NCBI RefSeq assembly: GCF_050624435.1
Contig: NC_134538.1
Location: forward strand, 112,170,437 to 112,234,436
Direction: 5' to 3'
Source: Tenrec ecaudatus
Lineage: Eukaryota > Chordata > Mammalia > Afrosoricida > Tenrecidae
DNA length: 64,000 nt
Shown here: positions 21,721-33,774 of the stretch, piece after piece
Layout of the letters: each line of letters opens with the position of its first letter
Position numbering within the stretch: position 1 is the stretch's first letter
The notes under the pieces: generated by a model
Told to the model about the DNA's origin: nothing
The model's input: the letters and a program-made list of their open reading frames with translations, nothing else
Databases searched by the model: none
Position numbers and translations under genes: made by a program

Positions 21721-22540
21721 AGTGAAGAAACCATCTTTGAATCCCACCTTTCTCACCTACAAGATGTTTGCTTTTCTAGGTCATGCAATTTCTCTTGATC
21801 TTTCGTCTCATTTTCTAAGGTAGGAATTGTAGTCATCTCCCTCATAGAATTTTGTGTGGTCTAATGAGAGAATGGCGACGTAGTCAAATACCATTGTTGT
21901 TGTTGTTATTGTTTATTATTTAAGCAATTGTTCAAAGGCAAGATCTCTACAGCACCAGATGGAGGAAGCTAGGGGAGGGGGATGTACTCTTGTTATATAT
22001 GGCAGATAAGACATGTTGATCCAAGAGGAGAGGCCAAATAAAAATTACTTGTGAAATAATTTTATTAAGGAAAATATTTGTGAGCGAAAGGGATCAGATA
22101 GCTGGACAAAGCAGGGAGAGACATGGGAACACGATGCCGGTTGGATCACAAAGAGAAAGGAAGGGGAAGCCTGGGCAGCTGTGCCTTGGGCTCCCGTGTG
22201 AAGCACAACGGCTCCGTAAGACTGAAGGACAGTTCTTGAGCCACAGGCAGCTAGCTACCTGTCCTTCCCACATCCAGTTGTTTGTTGGGAGATGCTTGTT
22301 GGCTTGGAATCATAAATGCTGAATAGGGCTCAGAGTCTAGCCGTAGGGGTCCTTGGTCAGTGACACTTTCTGTATTTGAAAGCCTGGGAGCTCCATTCTC
22401 ATGACTACCACAGAAATTAGTAGTAAATGCCAACTGAGCATTTTTATGTATTTAGCACATTGCTTGATGCTGTGAGTGATTTTTTTAAAAAATGGCTGAG
22501 ATAAATTTCTTCCTCCTTGCCCTCTGTGCTCAGTTTAGTA
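21721..22540. other. Unassigned DNA with a short (GTT)n patch
   Basis: No gene recognised. A short GTT repeat lies at about 21,893-21,909. The stretch 22,080-22,320 is slightly richer in G and C and carries an 80-codon frame without motifs. Confidence 0.4.
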
Positions 22541-22740
22541 TGGTGGTTTCCAAAGTGGGCAGTATTGCTCCCTGTGGGGTAGGTGCTTGATTGATCCAGA
22601 GGGGCTGTAAAAACAGACACCTATGCTTTATTCTGCACCGTGGGCTATAGTACAAAAGTTTTTCATTGCCACTGGGGCAGCTGAGAAATCTTTTTTAATT
22701 TTACCCCCCAAAAAAGGGGGAGGTAGTTTGGGAACCTGTG
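22541..22740. mobile_element. Probable hAT-type MITE
   Basis: The ends are imperfect inverted repeats: left 'gtggtttccaaagtggg' and right 'gtagtttgggaacctgtgg' read in reverse. The interior ('ccagaggggctgtaaaaac', 'ccccaaaaaagggggaggt') resembles eutherian hAT MITEs whose ends read 'cagtggttcccaaact'. It has no transposase. Subfamily not assigned. Confidence 0.55.
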
Positions 22741-22918
22741 GTTCAGTGAAAAGACTTAGGGACATACACTCAAATATGGGAAGGCTTTATTTTTGCCCCC
22801 AAAGCAAGAAATGGGAGCCTGCGAGGGAATAATAGACTCTGAGGTGGGTTTTACATTAAAGGCAGATAAGCTTTTATGGGAGGTGGGTGGGTGGCTGTGT
22901 GAGCTGGGTGAAATAATG

Positions 22919-23463
22919 TGATGGGTCAAATTATGTCCCTTAAGAATATGTGTCAACTTGGATAGGTCTTTATTCTCAGTATTATGTACTTATCCTCCAT
23001 GGTGCGGTCTTATGAAATTACCCCATGTATTCTAAATCCTTGCCTCCATGATCTTAATGAGGCAGGATTAGCGGCTATTGGATTAATGAGGTGGTGTCTT
23101 GAATTAATCTCTTATGACATATACAAATAAACGCAAGGAGAGATCAGAGGGATTTACTATAACCACGAGAGAAAAGTTGGGAATGGACCATGTCATTTGG
23201 ACCCAGTATCTGTGCACTAGTAACTTCCTAGACAGGGGAAGACCGATGGCAATACATACGGAGATTGTAAGGAATTCTAGGTCACAGACATGGAAAGAAG
23301 ACCAAGACTTTTCTCCTAATCTGGGAACCAACAGAGAGGGAAAGCTAGCGCCCCTAGAATTAACATCCCGAATTTAGATTCCTAGTCTCCTAAAGGTAAG
23401 GGAATAAATTCTGTTTTTTTAAAGTCATCCATTCTGTGATTGCAACACTGGATCACTAAGACA
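22919..23463 (+). mobile_element. Probable solo LTR (ERVL/MaLR-like)
   Basis: Begins 'tgatgggtcaaattatgtcc' with 'tatgtgtcaacttggatagg' just inside, and ends 'ggatcactaagaca'. These TG and CA ends and the closing 'agtcatccattctgtgat' resemble class III LTRs (agccacccagtctgtgg, agactaagaca). 'gggaataaattctg' near the 3' end is a possible polyadenylation signal. I do not see a matching 5-bp duplication (taatg on the left, cggag on the right), so the exact limits are uncertain. Confidence 0.6.
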
Positions 23464-23569
23464 CGGAGTAAAGGCATACAGCAGTGAACATGGAGCTCAG
23501 TTTGAGACTGTTAACATGGGGAGTATGTATTTGTATATGAGGGTGTTTCCTTAGATATGAAATAAGAGG

Positions 23570-24070
23570 TTGGCATGGTTAGAATTGGGTGTGGAAAGCT
23601 TTGAATGCAAGACTAAATTTTATTTTAAATGCAGTAAGGAATCATTTAAGGCTTTCAAGGTGGGGGGTTAGGATAACCACATTAGGGGTATAGGTAGTAG
23701 TTCTGGAGCTGCCAATAGAAAACATTTAAAAATAAAGAACGAGGAGGCAAGAATGATAGTTTCTAAGAAAAAATAAGAATGGCTCATAATTACAGGTAAT
23801 TAAAGAAAGTTATAGGGAAAATGTAGGTGTAGAAAAAAAGGGTTAAGAGGCCATTTCAAAGGTAAATGAAGCAGAATTTGAAGAATAAACTTTAGGGAAC
23901 TGGGTGGGGAGAGAAGTTCAAATAGTTTTTGGGTTTTTAGCTTAAAGGTCTGAAAGTAGTAGGATGTCGTTTCCAGAGGAAATACAAACAAAAAAATACA
24001 GTTTTGGGAGAATTCTGCTTTTACATGCTGATTTTCAGATATTTGCCCAACATTTCATATAGAATTCCCA
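23570..24070 (+). repeat. Old mammalian interspersed repeat, class unassigned
   Basis: Phrases such as 'aaggaatcatttaaggcttt', 'caaggtggggggttaggata' and 'gggagagaagttcaaatag' follow a familiar eutherian repeat (ggaagccattggaggg, ttaagcaggggagtgaca). It is purine-rich and highly diverged. The class (L2-related or other) is not settled. Confidence 0.4.
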
Positions 24071-24349
24071 GAAGAAGTTTGAAACTGAGTATCTAGAATT
24101 GAAGACTAGATTGTTTAAGGTATATGTTAATAGCAGGGATGATCCTCCAGGGGTAAATTGAAGAGTGAAAGTAAAAAAAGACAAAGAATGATGTAGGATG
24201 ATATACTTTAAGATTATAGGTGGAAAAAGAGGAATCTAGAAAACCGAAAAGTGTTTTAGAGTATAGGGTTCAAGATAGTATAAATATAATTAGCAGTAAG
24301 TTAATTATGATGGTGAATTACAATTGAGAACCCACTGTGTATCATGTTA

Positions 24350-24802
24350 TTTTCAATTACATCATATGCATGTGAAATGTGGGCATTCAATAAGGAAGAC
24401 TGACGAGGAATCAATGCATTTGCATTGTGATGATGGCAAAGAATACTGACACTACCACTGACGGCCAAGAGACCCAACAAATCTGCTTTGGAGAAGTACC
24501 ACCAGAATGCCCCTTACAAGCAAAGAGAGTGAGACTTCTTCTCGTGTACTGTGGACATGCGATAAGAGAGCCCAGTCCCTGGAAAAGGACATCATGCTTG
24601 GAAGATGGACAATGGGAAAGAGGAAAACCCTCACAAGATGAATTGACACACTGGCTGCCAAACTGGGCTCCAACATATGAATAATTGTGAACAAGATGTA
24701 GGACTGGGCGATGTAACCTTCGGATGTGTACAGGGTCACTCACTGTAAGTCAGAACCGATTAGATGGCACCTAATGACACAATGCACAACAACAACAACA
24801 CT
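24350..24802 (+). mobile_element. RTE LINE 3' end with (ACA)n tail
   Basis: Starts at 'catatgcatgtgaaatgtgg' (the A-C-E-M/S-W codons before N-K-E-D) and keeps the C-terminal signature as 'tactgtggacatgcgataag'. It ends in 'agtcagaaccgattagatgg', 'cacctaatgacac' and a terminal (ACA)n run at about 24,789-24,801, the normal RTE 3' end. It is 5'-truncated. Confidence 0.88.
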
Positions 24803-25229
24803 GTGCATTTGCCCTATATGCCGGAAAGGGAAGTCTGATGAAGACTGATAGGGGCCAATACATGTGATAAGGAAAGGCTGTTAGTAGTCACTAAGGAGGT
24901 AATTTCAGTGGAATGGTCAGTGTTGACCAGAGATTACAAAAGCATGGAGAGAATCTAAGCAGGAAGTGAAACTTTCTTTTGGAAAAATATAAACAATGAC
25001 AGAAATATTAGCATATTTACCATGCTGCTAACCAATATTGCTGAAATGTGCTACAATGACTCAGAAAAGATGTCTAATAGGTTTATGTAAAACATAGACT
25101 GATTAGCTGCATTTCATTAGGATTTGGCTGGTAAATTTATCTATTATTATTAAATATGTTCCCAAAAGATATGGACATTTTATAGTCATTTATTTCCATC
25201 TATATTTTAAAATTTAAGAATAAAAACAA
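24803..25229. other. Unassigned AT-rich DNA
   Basis: No gene or confident repeat seen. Confidence 0.4.
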
Positions 25230-25390
25230 TGAATATTTATTAAATACATACTATATAGTTCTGTTCTATTATGTACCCATTTTATTGATGAGGAAACTGA
25301 GGCACAGAGAGGTTACTTTTGTCATAAGTAACCTTATGCATTCCTGGCTACTAACTGACAGAGCCAGAAATAAGTCAAGGGAGGCACTGC
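25230..25390 (-). repeat. MIR SINE
   Basis: One of the best preserved MIRs here: 'ccattttattgatgaggaaa' and 'ctgaggcacagagaggttac', then 'ctgacagagccagaaataag' on the head side. Confidence 0.8.
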
Positions 25391-25394
25391 AGAG

Positions 25395-25575
25395 TAGTTG
25401 AAAGCAGAGATAACAAATTCAGACAAATGAGGTGTAAGATCCAGCTTGATCAGTTTCTAACTCTGTAACTTGGGCATATTTGACCTCGGTAGGATGCAGG
25501 TAAATATAGTATCTACCCCATGGGTTATTGTTATTTATTTCTGGCACATAATAAATCCTTTAAAAGCATGTGATG
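25395..25575 (+). repeat. MIR SINE, opposite orientation to its neighbour
   Basis: 'gtagttgaaagcagagataa' to 'gatcagtttctaactctgta' and 'cttgggcatatttgacctc', then 'ctaccccatgggttattg' and 'gcacataataaatcctt' follow MIR order on the plus strand. It lies almost tail-to-tail with the MIR at 25,230. Confidence 0.65.
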
Positions 25576-25905
25576 ATCTCGTTCTAAAGCCTGAAATATA
25601 GGCATTGGGCTGTACTGCTTCTAAAGAGATCTATAAAAGCATAGTTATGTGCTAGGAATCAGAGCTGCAGAGTTAGAATTCTCCTTTCCATTGTCAAATT
25701 GTAAAATACCCACCATTCTCCAAGTTACCAAAAAAAAAAATCTATACATTAGGAGCAGCGGCAACAACTTAGGTTGGCATGTGATGATTCACTAAATCAC
25801 ACAAAACACCTCCTGGTTCTTCAGTTTCATTCAGAGGCATTTTAGATTTTTCCCTGGGATTTATTTTCCACTAAAAATGAAATTAAATATCATGTGTACT
25901 ACCTT

Positions 25906-26005
25906 CCCAAACTCCATACTCCCTGCCATCAAGTTGATGTCGACTCACAGTGACCCTGTAGGACATGATGGAACTGTCTCTATGGGTTTCCAAGATTGTA
26001 AAAAA
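25906..26005 (-). mobile_element. AfroSINE 3' fragment
   Basis: Reversed tail 'ctccctgccatcaagttgat', 'gtcgactcacagtgaccctg', then 'gggtttccaagattgtaaa'. The head half is missing. Confidence 0.85.
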
Positions 26006-27185
26006 ATGAAATCACAGGACGATAATCCATTTGTACTTGAGTCAGAAAAACACAGGAAGGAATAATTTTTTAAAAAATTAAACAGGGCTTATAAATGCTA
26101 GGTGAAACTAATAAGTAGGCATTTAAAATACAATTCATTCAAAATTCAGGAGGTCAGCAGAAAAAAAGAGTGGACTATGTGACTTATATCTTTAATTGGT
26201 TGTATTTGCATTATGGAAGGATGGAAAATCCCCAAGATAATAAAAGAAAATAGAAGCTGCATTACAGCCTATTTTTCTCGTTATAAAAAAGTGGTCTTTC
26301 TTGTGTAACTATGGAGGAAAGGTCAACTCAAAAGTAAACTTAATGACTATATGAAAATATACTGATTTTTAATTGGAGAAGAGTATGGCATTCTGGTTCA
26401 GTTTTTAGTAGCAAGATATTTAAATAGGTTATTTCCATTGCTTGTCCATGGAATTAACACAAAGAGGTCAAATGTTGTTTTCCCAAAGTCATTCAAAGAT
26501 GACTGACTGCCTTCCATACTCTCTACCTCCATCACGTCTTCTGATACCCTTCTTGATATGTCTTTAACTGGGTCATTTATGGTAAAATTTATATTTGAGG
26601 CCCCAATTTTTTAAATCTCCACATTCCTAGACTTATATTAGGATTTATATTACTTTTATATCTTTAAATTGTGTACCATTTCAAATGGACTTAATGTGGG
26701 ACTTATATGACTTTGATAACTTTCAGTTTTACACCGTTTCAAAGTCTGAAGTGCCATAATACCCCGTGAACACAGAAAGCTTGCCCCATGACAGGTTTAA
26801 TGTGATTACAGAAAATGAATTGCAGTCCTGGGTGGGATAATGGGAGTTGCGATGGTTCTGTTCAGCCTACCTGCGATGATTCTCAGAGAGGGAGCTGATG
26901 GAGGGAGGCTTCTCACTTGAAATGGAAGGTAAACTGACAATAAAATCGAAAACTGACTACAATTCACATTCACATGCGTTACCAGATTGAAGGCCCAGAA
27001 ATAGCCACTCATATGATCTGGGATTAGATGTCCTGAAAAAGGAACCCTAGAAGCAGTGGAATAGGAATTGTGGGTAAACCCAGTTGCCCAATGTCCCTGG
27101 GGTGCAGAGCTAGATGGGATTCGCTGGAGTTATATAGATGAGGTAGAATGCAGGAAATTGGGATAGCTTTGGTGTTATCATTCTG
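26006..27185. other. Unassigned AT-rich DNA
   Basis: No gene or confident repeat seen. Confidence 0.4.
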
Positions 27186-27360
27186 GTGGTTGTATCTTGG
27201 GCTGATAACCACAGGTTGGTATTTAGAACCCATCAACTTCTCTCTCCCATGGAGATTAAATTGTTAAAGATTTACATCCTCTGAAGCCCACAGGGCCAGT
27301 GTTACCCTGCCTGATAGGGTGGCTATGAATTGGAAGTGACTTACTAGTGGTGAAGCTTCA
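27186..27360 (+). mobile_element. AfroSINE, decayed full-length copy
   Basis: Head 'tggtggttgtatcttgggct', B-box region 'gttggtatttagaaccca', 'ttaaagatttacatcctctg', 'agtgttaccctgcctgatag' and tail 'ggctatgaattggaagtgac'. Confidence 0.82.
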
Positions 27361-27555
27361 GAATAGAGGGCATGATTGGGATTAGAACTCAGCATCTAGA
27401 ACTGTGGGCACAGGGTTGAATTTAGCTCCCATTACTGCTTAAATGCACAAAAAATCAGCTTGTGTTTTAGGATTGCTTTAACTAAGAGTAAAAAGAGAGG
27501 CTTTGAAGTTTCTATCACACAACTTAGGTTATAATTCTATTTTGAAGTGAAATAA

Positions 27556-29085
27556 CCTATTTTTAAATGATGTATTGTGGGCTCATACAATTTTTATTAC
27601 AATCCATACATCCATCCATTGTGTCAAGCACATTTGTACATTTGTTGCCATCATCGTTCTCAAAACATTTGCTTTGTACTTGAGCCCTTGGTATCAGCTC
27701 CTCATTTTTTTCTGCTCTCTCCCCATACCCCGTCCCTCATGAACCCTTGATAATTTATAAATTATTATTATTTTGCCATGTCTTACACTGTCCGACATCT
27801 TCCTTCACCCACTTTTCTGTTGTCCATCCACCATGGAGGAGGTTATATGTAGATCCTTGTAATGGGTTCCCCTTTCTTCCCTACCTTCCCTCCACCCTCC
27901 CGGTATCATCACTGTAACCACTGGTCCTGAAGGGATCATCTGTTCTGGATTCACTGTGTTTCCAGTTCCTATCTGTAGCAGTGTACATCCTCTGATCTAG
28001 CCAGATTTGTAAGGTAGAATTGGGATCATGATAGTGGCGGGGGGGATGGAAAGAAGCATTTAAGAACTAGAGGAAAGTGGTGTGTTTCATTGTTGCTACA
28101 CTGCACCCTGACTGGCTCGTCTCCTCCCTGTGACTCTTCTGTAAAAGGGGTGTTCAGTTGTCTACAGATGGGTTTTGGGTCCCCATTCCACACCTCCCCT
28201 CATTCTCAGTGATATAATTTTTTTCTTTGATGCCTGATACCTCATCCCTTTGATACCTAGTGATCACACAGGCTGGTGTGCTTCTTCCATGTGGACTTTG
28301 TTGCTTCTGAGCTAGATGGCTACTTGTTTACTTTCAAGCCTCTAAGACCCCATGTGGACTTTGTTGCTTCTGAGCTAGATGGCTGCTTGTTTACTTTCAA
28401 GCCTCTAAGACCTCAGTTTTCTTCACCACATTTGCTTATGCACCTGCTTTGACTTCAGCAATCGTGTCGGGAAGGTGAGCATCATGAAATGGCAGTTTAA
28501 TAGAACAAAGTGATCTTACATTAGGGAGTACTTGAGTGGAGGCCCAATGTCAATCGGCGACCTTAATACTAAACCTATAAATATATGTACATAGATCTAT
28601 TTCCCCATCGTCATGTATAAATATATTTACATATGTATATGCCGGTATTTAGATCTCTATAACTGCCCTTTGCCTCCTAGTTCTTTCCTCTATTTCCTTC
28701 TACTTTCCTCTTGTCCCACCATCACGCTCAGCCTTCATTTGGGTTTCAGTAACTCCTCTCGGTTACATTGCCCTTGATCAAGTCCTGCTGGCCTCCTACA
28801 CCCTCCTCACCACTGATTTTGGATCACTTGTTGCTTCCTTGTCTCTGGATTTGTTACAACTTTCTTTCCCCTACCTCCTCTAAAAACTTCAGTCCCATTG
28901 TTTTCTCCTCCAGATTGTTTATACAACCTATCTTATTATGATAAACCTGCAGAGATAATAATTTGCACAAAAATATGAGAGTAAAGCGAAGCCATAAAAC
29001 AGAACAACAACAAAAAACCAATGACAAAAAAGGAAAAGCCTGTAAATAATTCAAGGGCTATTTGTTGACCTTTAGGAGTATAAGC
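27556..29085 (-). mobile_element. LINE-type repeat, 1.5-kb copy
   Basis: Begins with the family's 3' end on the minus strand ('tgtattgtgggctcatacaa') and keeps the order of the nest at 11,442-14,495. It extends further toward the element's 5' side than that copy, through 'gttttctcctccagattgtt' to 'attcaagggctatttgttga'. It has one 257-bp-type unit but a separate 63-bp duplication. No coding region. I could not identify a target duplication. Confidence 0.8.
28287..28412 (-). repeat. 63-bp tandem duplication in the LINE-type repeat
   Basis: Two adjacent 63-base copies starting 'ccatgtggactttgttgctt' at 28,287 and 28,350, nearly identical (tacttg against tgcttg is the main difference). It is a recent local duplication, different in size and origin from the 257-bp unit in the copy at 12,175. 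Confidence 0.92.
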
Positions 29086-29130
29086 TCTTTTTTTAATAAG
29101 GTGAAAAATCAGAACATTTTCTTCCATCTT

Positions 29131-29153
29131 TGTGTGTGTGTGTGTGTGTGTGC
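29131..29153. repeat. (TG)n microsatellite
   Basis: About 11 TG units beginning after 'ccatcttt', a short simple repeat just beyond the end of the LINE-type repeat. Confidence 0.95.
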
Positions 29154-29954
29154 ATGTGGTGGGGCAAGGAAGAGTGAGGGAGTGCAAGAACTGTACCACT
29201 CAGCTAATTGGCAAGGTATACTATACTTATATGGAAACAAATATCCTAAATTAAACCATGAAATCAATATTCTTAAGCTCTAAAGGTACACATTTTGGCC
29301 AGCTTCAGTTACATCCTGGTCAGGAGAATTCCCTGATGATACATAATTAGGAGTTACACCCTCATGACCTCAAAACTGCTTTGCTTCTGGGTAGATTGCT
29401 TTTCTTCCATTTGCTATTCTCCCAGTAGTGGACTCAGCAAGCTCTTGCATAGCACTGAGGCAAAATGCATTTAAGACCAGCACTAGTTTGGATTGGTTGA
29501 TGTGGCAGCCCTCTGATCTTCTGCCAGATGTCTATCCCCAGCTGGCAATCCTCTCGGCCTCCCTTTCAATGGTTGTTGTCCATGCTGAGTTTCCTGCCAG
29601 CAGGAGCTGGTCTGTCTTCAATAGAGGGCAACATGCCCTCAATCAGCATTTAGACTCTTGTGTGAAGACATTCATGGATAAAACTCCCCACTGCTTCTCA
29701 TCTGCTTTCTGGTTTTGGAGTTTCCCAGACAGCTCTTGAACGGTTAGGCTTCTGTGTGTGGTCAAAGGAAGGTGGGGGAAGGGGGGGTGGTGATACAAAC
29801 CAGGCAGCTCCCTGGGCACGGAGACTGTATGTTTACAGCCCTTGTTCCCATGGTTCCTAGAGCATCAAGAAATAGACTTATGGTGCTTGGAATGTGGTCC
29901 AGAAGATTGCTGGAGAAAAGGTCCTATGACTGGGGTAAATGCTGTTCTATCTCG
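29154..29954. other. Unassigned DNA
   Basis: No gene recognised. A 103-codon plus-strand frame at 29,428-29,739 has no motif I know and no start or splice context that would support a gene. Confidence 0.35.
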
Positions 29955-30075
29955 GGAACAGCATGGTGATAAGGCTAAGTTCATAGGCTCCGGAGCTAGA
30001 GAACCTGATTTAGGGTCCTGTATCTACTAAACTCCCAGTGATGGGTAGGATACATTGACATGTAATATCTTGTTG
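29955..30075 (+). repeat. MIR SINE 5' part
   Basis: 'aacagcatggtgataaggct', 'cataggctccggagctagag' and 'aacctgatttagggtcctgt' match the tRNA-like head of MIR on the plus strand. Confidence 0.6.
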
Positions 30076-30129
30076 ATGATAACTCAGCTAATTATGTAAC
30101 TCACATGTGCTTCTATGTACTCAGAAGTT

Positions 30130-30265
30130 ACCTGAGTAGAACAGTTAAGCAATCTAAACTAGCTGAAAGGTTGAGGGTTCAAACCCACCCAGAAATGCCT
30201 TGGGAGACAGGTTCAGCAGTCTGCTTCGGAATGGTCAGAGCCTTAAGAACCCGGTGCACATGTGG
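30130..30265 (+). mobile_element. AfroSINE 5' part
   Basis: Head with 'gaacagttaagcaatctaaa', B-box region 'gttgagggttcaaaccca', then 'aggttcagcagtctgcttc' and 'ccttaagaacccggtgc'. The tail is missing. Confidence 0.8.
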
Positions 30266-30329
30266 GGTCAACAGATCTTTATCTATTTTACTTTTTTTGT
30301 CATCATAATTACCTGGACAGGAATGTATT

Positions 30330-30620
30330 CCAATGTATCCCCATTGTACTGATGAGGAACAGAGGCAAGAAAATGTTAGATAATGTCCCAGTTCCCATAG
30401 CCATGTTATAACTAGATTCTGAACACAGGCAGAATAGCTTCAGAGTTGGGGCTCTGGGCATTGTGTCTCTCTGACCCTCTTTTTAGTTTCCTAAGAATAA
30501 GTGGTATTATTATTAATATTACTCTTAATTTAGAGAGAATTGAAATAAGGCTTAGAAAGGTTACTCAAGTTTCCTAAGTTCACACTAAGAGTAAGTTGGG
30601 GATTCAAGTCAGCTCATTAT
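30330..30620 (-). repeat. Two adjacent MIR SINEs
   Basis: Two reversed MIR cores lie within 300 bases: 'gtactgatgaggaacagagg' at about 30,346, and a more decayed one with 'ggcttagaaaggttactcaa' at about 30,550. Each is followed by its own head-side block ('ctagattctgaacacaggca'; 'gagtaagttggggattcaa'). Confidence 0.6.
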
Positions 30621-31179
30621 AAAAACATAATTATATCAAGCTAACTCAAGGAGATTTGAGAATTTGAGTGGACTGAAGGCGAGAGGTTGTAGGTGGGTAA
30701 AATAAAGCAAATTGTTTGGTAATAGCGCAACTCAGGAAAATTCAAGATGTGGGGCTCATGTCATATGCTGAAGGACCTTCCACACAAGTGCATTTGCGTG
30801 AAATCCATAGCTTTTCTCACTAAAGTAAAATTATTCCCAGTGCCTAATCTCCAAAAATTGCTGTTTAGATTTCATTCTGTCTTCCAGGGAAGTGTATTTC
30901 CTCAACAAACATTTTAAAAAGCAGCAATGATATATTCAATGTTATAATGTTCCATAAAAAATTCTGAATGCAACATTGTGTGACGACTTCTAGGTAAAAA
31001 TATTCAACCATCTGGACAAATCCCTAGAAGGGACTACAACAAAGTAACAGAAATACTTGGTTTTTTCAAAGTATTTTCCTTTAATGTTGTTATAATTTGT
31101 TAATAAGAAGGGGACTAAGGCATCAGCTCATGTTGCCTGTATGTCCCCAGTTCAAGAGAACACGCCTCGAGTACCAGCG
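30621..31179. other. Unassigned AT-rich DNA
   Basis: No gene or confident repeat seen. Confidence 0.4.
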
Positions 31180-31560
31180 TCACCTTCGTTCTGTCTGTCT
31201 TTTAATGGCTTGAATATTCGATATCATACCCATATGTGGATCAATACTTCTCTGATCTCTGACATTATCATTACACGTCTTTTACGTGATGTGCAGTGTC
31301 CTCCATCCTGACATTTCCTGAGCAGCATACTGCCCACAAAAAGCCTCCCACAAAGCCTTCTTTGACCAAACCAAACAGAAGCGATCTGCCCTCCGCTAAA
31401 CCCTTGAATGAACGATCGCTGTCATTCTTCATATATGTTTCTCTTATAAGTCCTCTTCCGTGAGGTCATATTCTCTGTTAACTTTTTTTTTGTACTTTCC
31501 ATAGTTCTTTACCTAGTAATACAAAGAACACTCAGTAGAATTTTGATTGTGGTGATACCA
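31180..31560 (+). mobile_element. L2-like LINE 3' remnant
   Basis: Pyrimidine-rich L2 3' order: 'cccacaaagccttctttgac', 'ttctcttataagtcctcttc', 'ccgtgaggtcatattctc' and 'gtactttccatagttcttta'. Tentative because of divergence. Confidence 0.4.
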
Positions 31561-33774
31561 AGTTATGAAAAAGAAGGGACTCTATTCACCTTACTTTAAA
31601 CCCTAAGGAATATTTCCAGCACCACTTGTGATTTCATCTTGGAAAATAGAAGACTATTCAATTATGAAGAAAGGTTACAATTGAAAATGGTCTCACATTT
31701 CCAGGAAGTCATGGTAAAACCATGCCTCTTAAAATCTTTTCTTTATAAAAGATTTAGGGTAGTCTGGGAATTTGTACAAAGTGTGGATTTATCATCTTAA
31801 ATGGATTAGATTCTGATATAAAATTTGTGCTGTTTTGGCACTTTGTGTTTGTTTTAGTGTTTTGTAGGATTGCCTTCCAAAATCAGCATAACTTTGTCTT
31901 ATATTTTTAAAATGTATCCAAAAGTCATGATTTAGAAACAAGTTTGTTTTCTATTTTTGGCTAAGTAATCCCTCATTCAATCTGGACCCGCCACAAAGAC
32001 AGACAGAAAGCGCAGGGACTTTGTATTCTTTCACATCCTAGTGCAAACCAGAACAACAGTCAATTGTCCCAGGTCTATCAGAGGATGCTAGAAACAAGTT
32101 TTCCCAAAGGAGATTGAGGAGATGGATCAGGTGATTTTTTTATAGCTATACACTAAGCTGTACAAGATTACTAGAGAGTCCAGGAATAAAAATAAGATAC
32201 TTGACGAGTGGACTTTGGGGCCAGAGCGTGGTGCCCCAACAGACTGGACTGGAAAACGCTCCTAAGGGCCAGCAAACGATCCTTGAACGAACTACAAGCC
32301 TTTCTTTTGTGAAAAAAAAAAAGATACTCGACAACGAATTTCTATCTATTTTATTCTTTTTCTTTTCTTTTCAACATTTCACACTAATAAAAATTTCCCA
32401 GAATTATGTATGCAAAAACAAAGGAAGAAATGATGTCTTCCTTTTGTTAACAGATTTGAGAGAATAGATTCTTGTACATGGGTCAGTATGTTTAAAAAAA
32501 ACCCATTTTTTTTCCTTCTTTACACTTCTAGAACTGTGTCTACTTCCTCACAATTCAGAGTAAAGATGACTTGGGCCAGGCTGCCCTTTCAGGCGTAGCT
32601 TCCTCATTCAGCAAAGTGACCGTCTGATTTTCTGATCACTTATCCATTGTGAATGGTCTGTCTCAAGGAAAGGAAATAGAGATGACGCTCGACATTCCCC
32701 AATGAAGGGACCTGCCTGTTGGTGCCCATCGACCAGCGCCTCACTTTTCTAAGATGTAATGAAAGCTATTCTTTGTGTTTCACTTTAATGGGAAAATAAA
32801 TGGCCCAAAGATTGAAAAATAAATGACACTGAAAGGAAAAAGCAAGGCAATTTAAAAGGAAGAAGGGAGGAATGAAGAGAGTAGCTTCTATGACGATCTA
32901 ACTGGAACAGTTCTGTAACATTCAGTGATATGTTAGCATTGCCAACCTGATTCTGTGTTCATATCAAAACATATCATCCATCATATATAATTTTTTAATT
33001 AAATCTCCCTTTTGCATTCAGAAAACATATTACATATATAGAGGGAGAAGTTTTACAGGGTGTGCGAAAAGAGTGTAGTCTGACGTGGGGAAAGCATTCT
33101 GAAAGTTAAAGGGATCAGTTCATCGTGAACCTTGGTTCATCTGTCCATGCTTCCTATACTTTTGAGTATTTTAGGTTTCTCTGAACTTCAAGGCTTTGAG
33201 AATTTAGAGAAAAGGAAATTGTATTAATGGGTGTTTGATACAGTATGAATAAAATGAGAAAACTTGATCTCTAAAGAAATTTTAGAGAAACAGGATAAAA
33301 GACTGTTAATTTTCATGTAAATATATTCAGAGGTCTAGGCTTTTCAGTTTTCCAGGGTGTAAGAATTAATTAACAGTTTTCAGGAGCAAAATTTATTCAT
33401 GGTAAGAACTATAGCAATCAGAATTCTCTAGGTGTAAAATTCATGAAATTAATATTGAACTGATTAAAATTGAGCAAATCACTATTCTTTCCTTTGGTGT
33501 ATTGCGAACTTCCAAATGTTTGATGTTGCCCTTTGGCGTGTTTGGGAAGAGTGTTTAAAAATTGTTGTCTATGTTTGAACTTACAAAGGAAGAAATTAAA
33601 TCTGTCTGGTTTATGCTAAAAATGCATCAGAAATTATGACATCTTTTTGTAGCCCGATATGTTCTGAATCTTTAAAATTCTCTTAAAGATGTTAGATACA
33701 ACCATCGGTCTCTACTTGGCAAGAGCTTAAATTAAATAAGAAAGCCAAACGTCAGAGAAAAACTTACAGCACAA
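31561..33774. other. Unassigned AT-rich DNA
   Basis: Over 2 kb with no gene or repeat I can support. An A run near 32,311-32,323 and T/C-rich tracts near 32,341-32,370 are low-complexity. The 88-codon frame at 32,201-32,467 is built on these. Confidence 0.4.

Noticed and set aside
24350-24802. Complete RTE element
   Set aside because: Only the last ~450 bases are present; the 5' side stops in the region before the C-terminal signature.
28287-28412. Spaced direct repeats suggestive of a CRISPR-like array
   Set aside because: Only two contiguous 63-base units without spacers, inside a mammalian retroelement. It is a simple tandem duplication.
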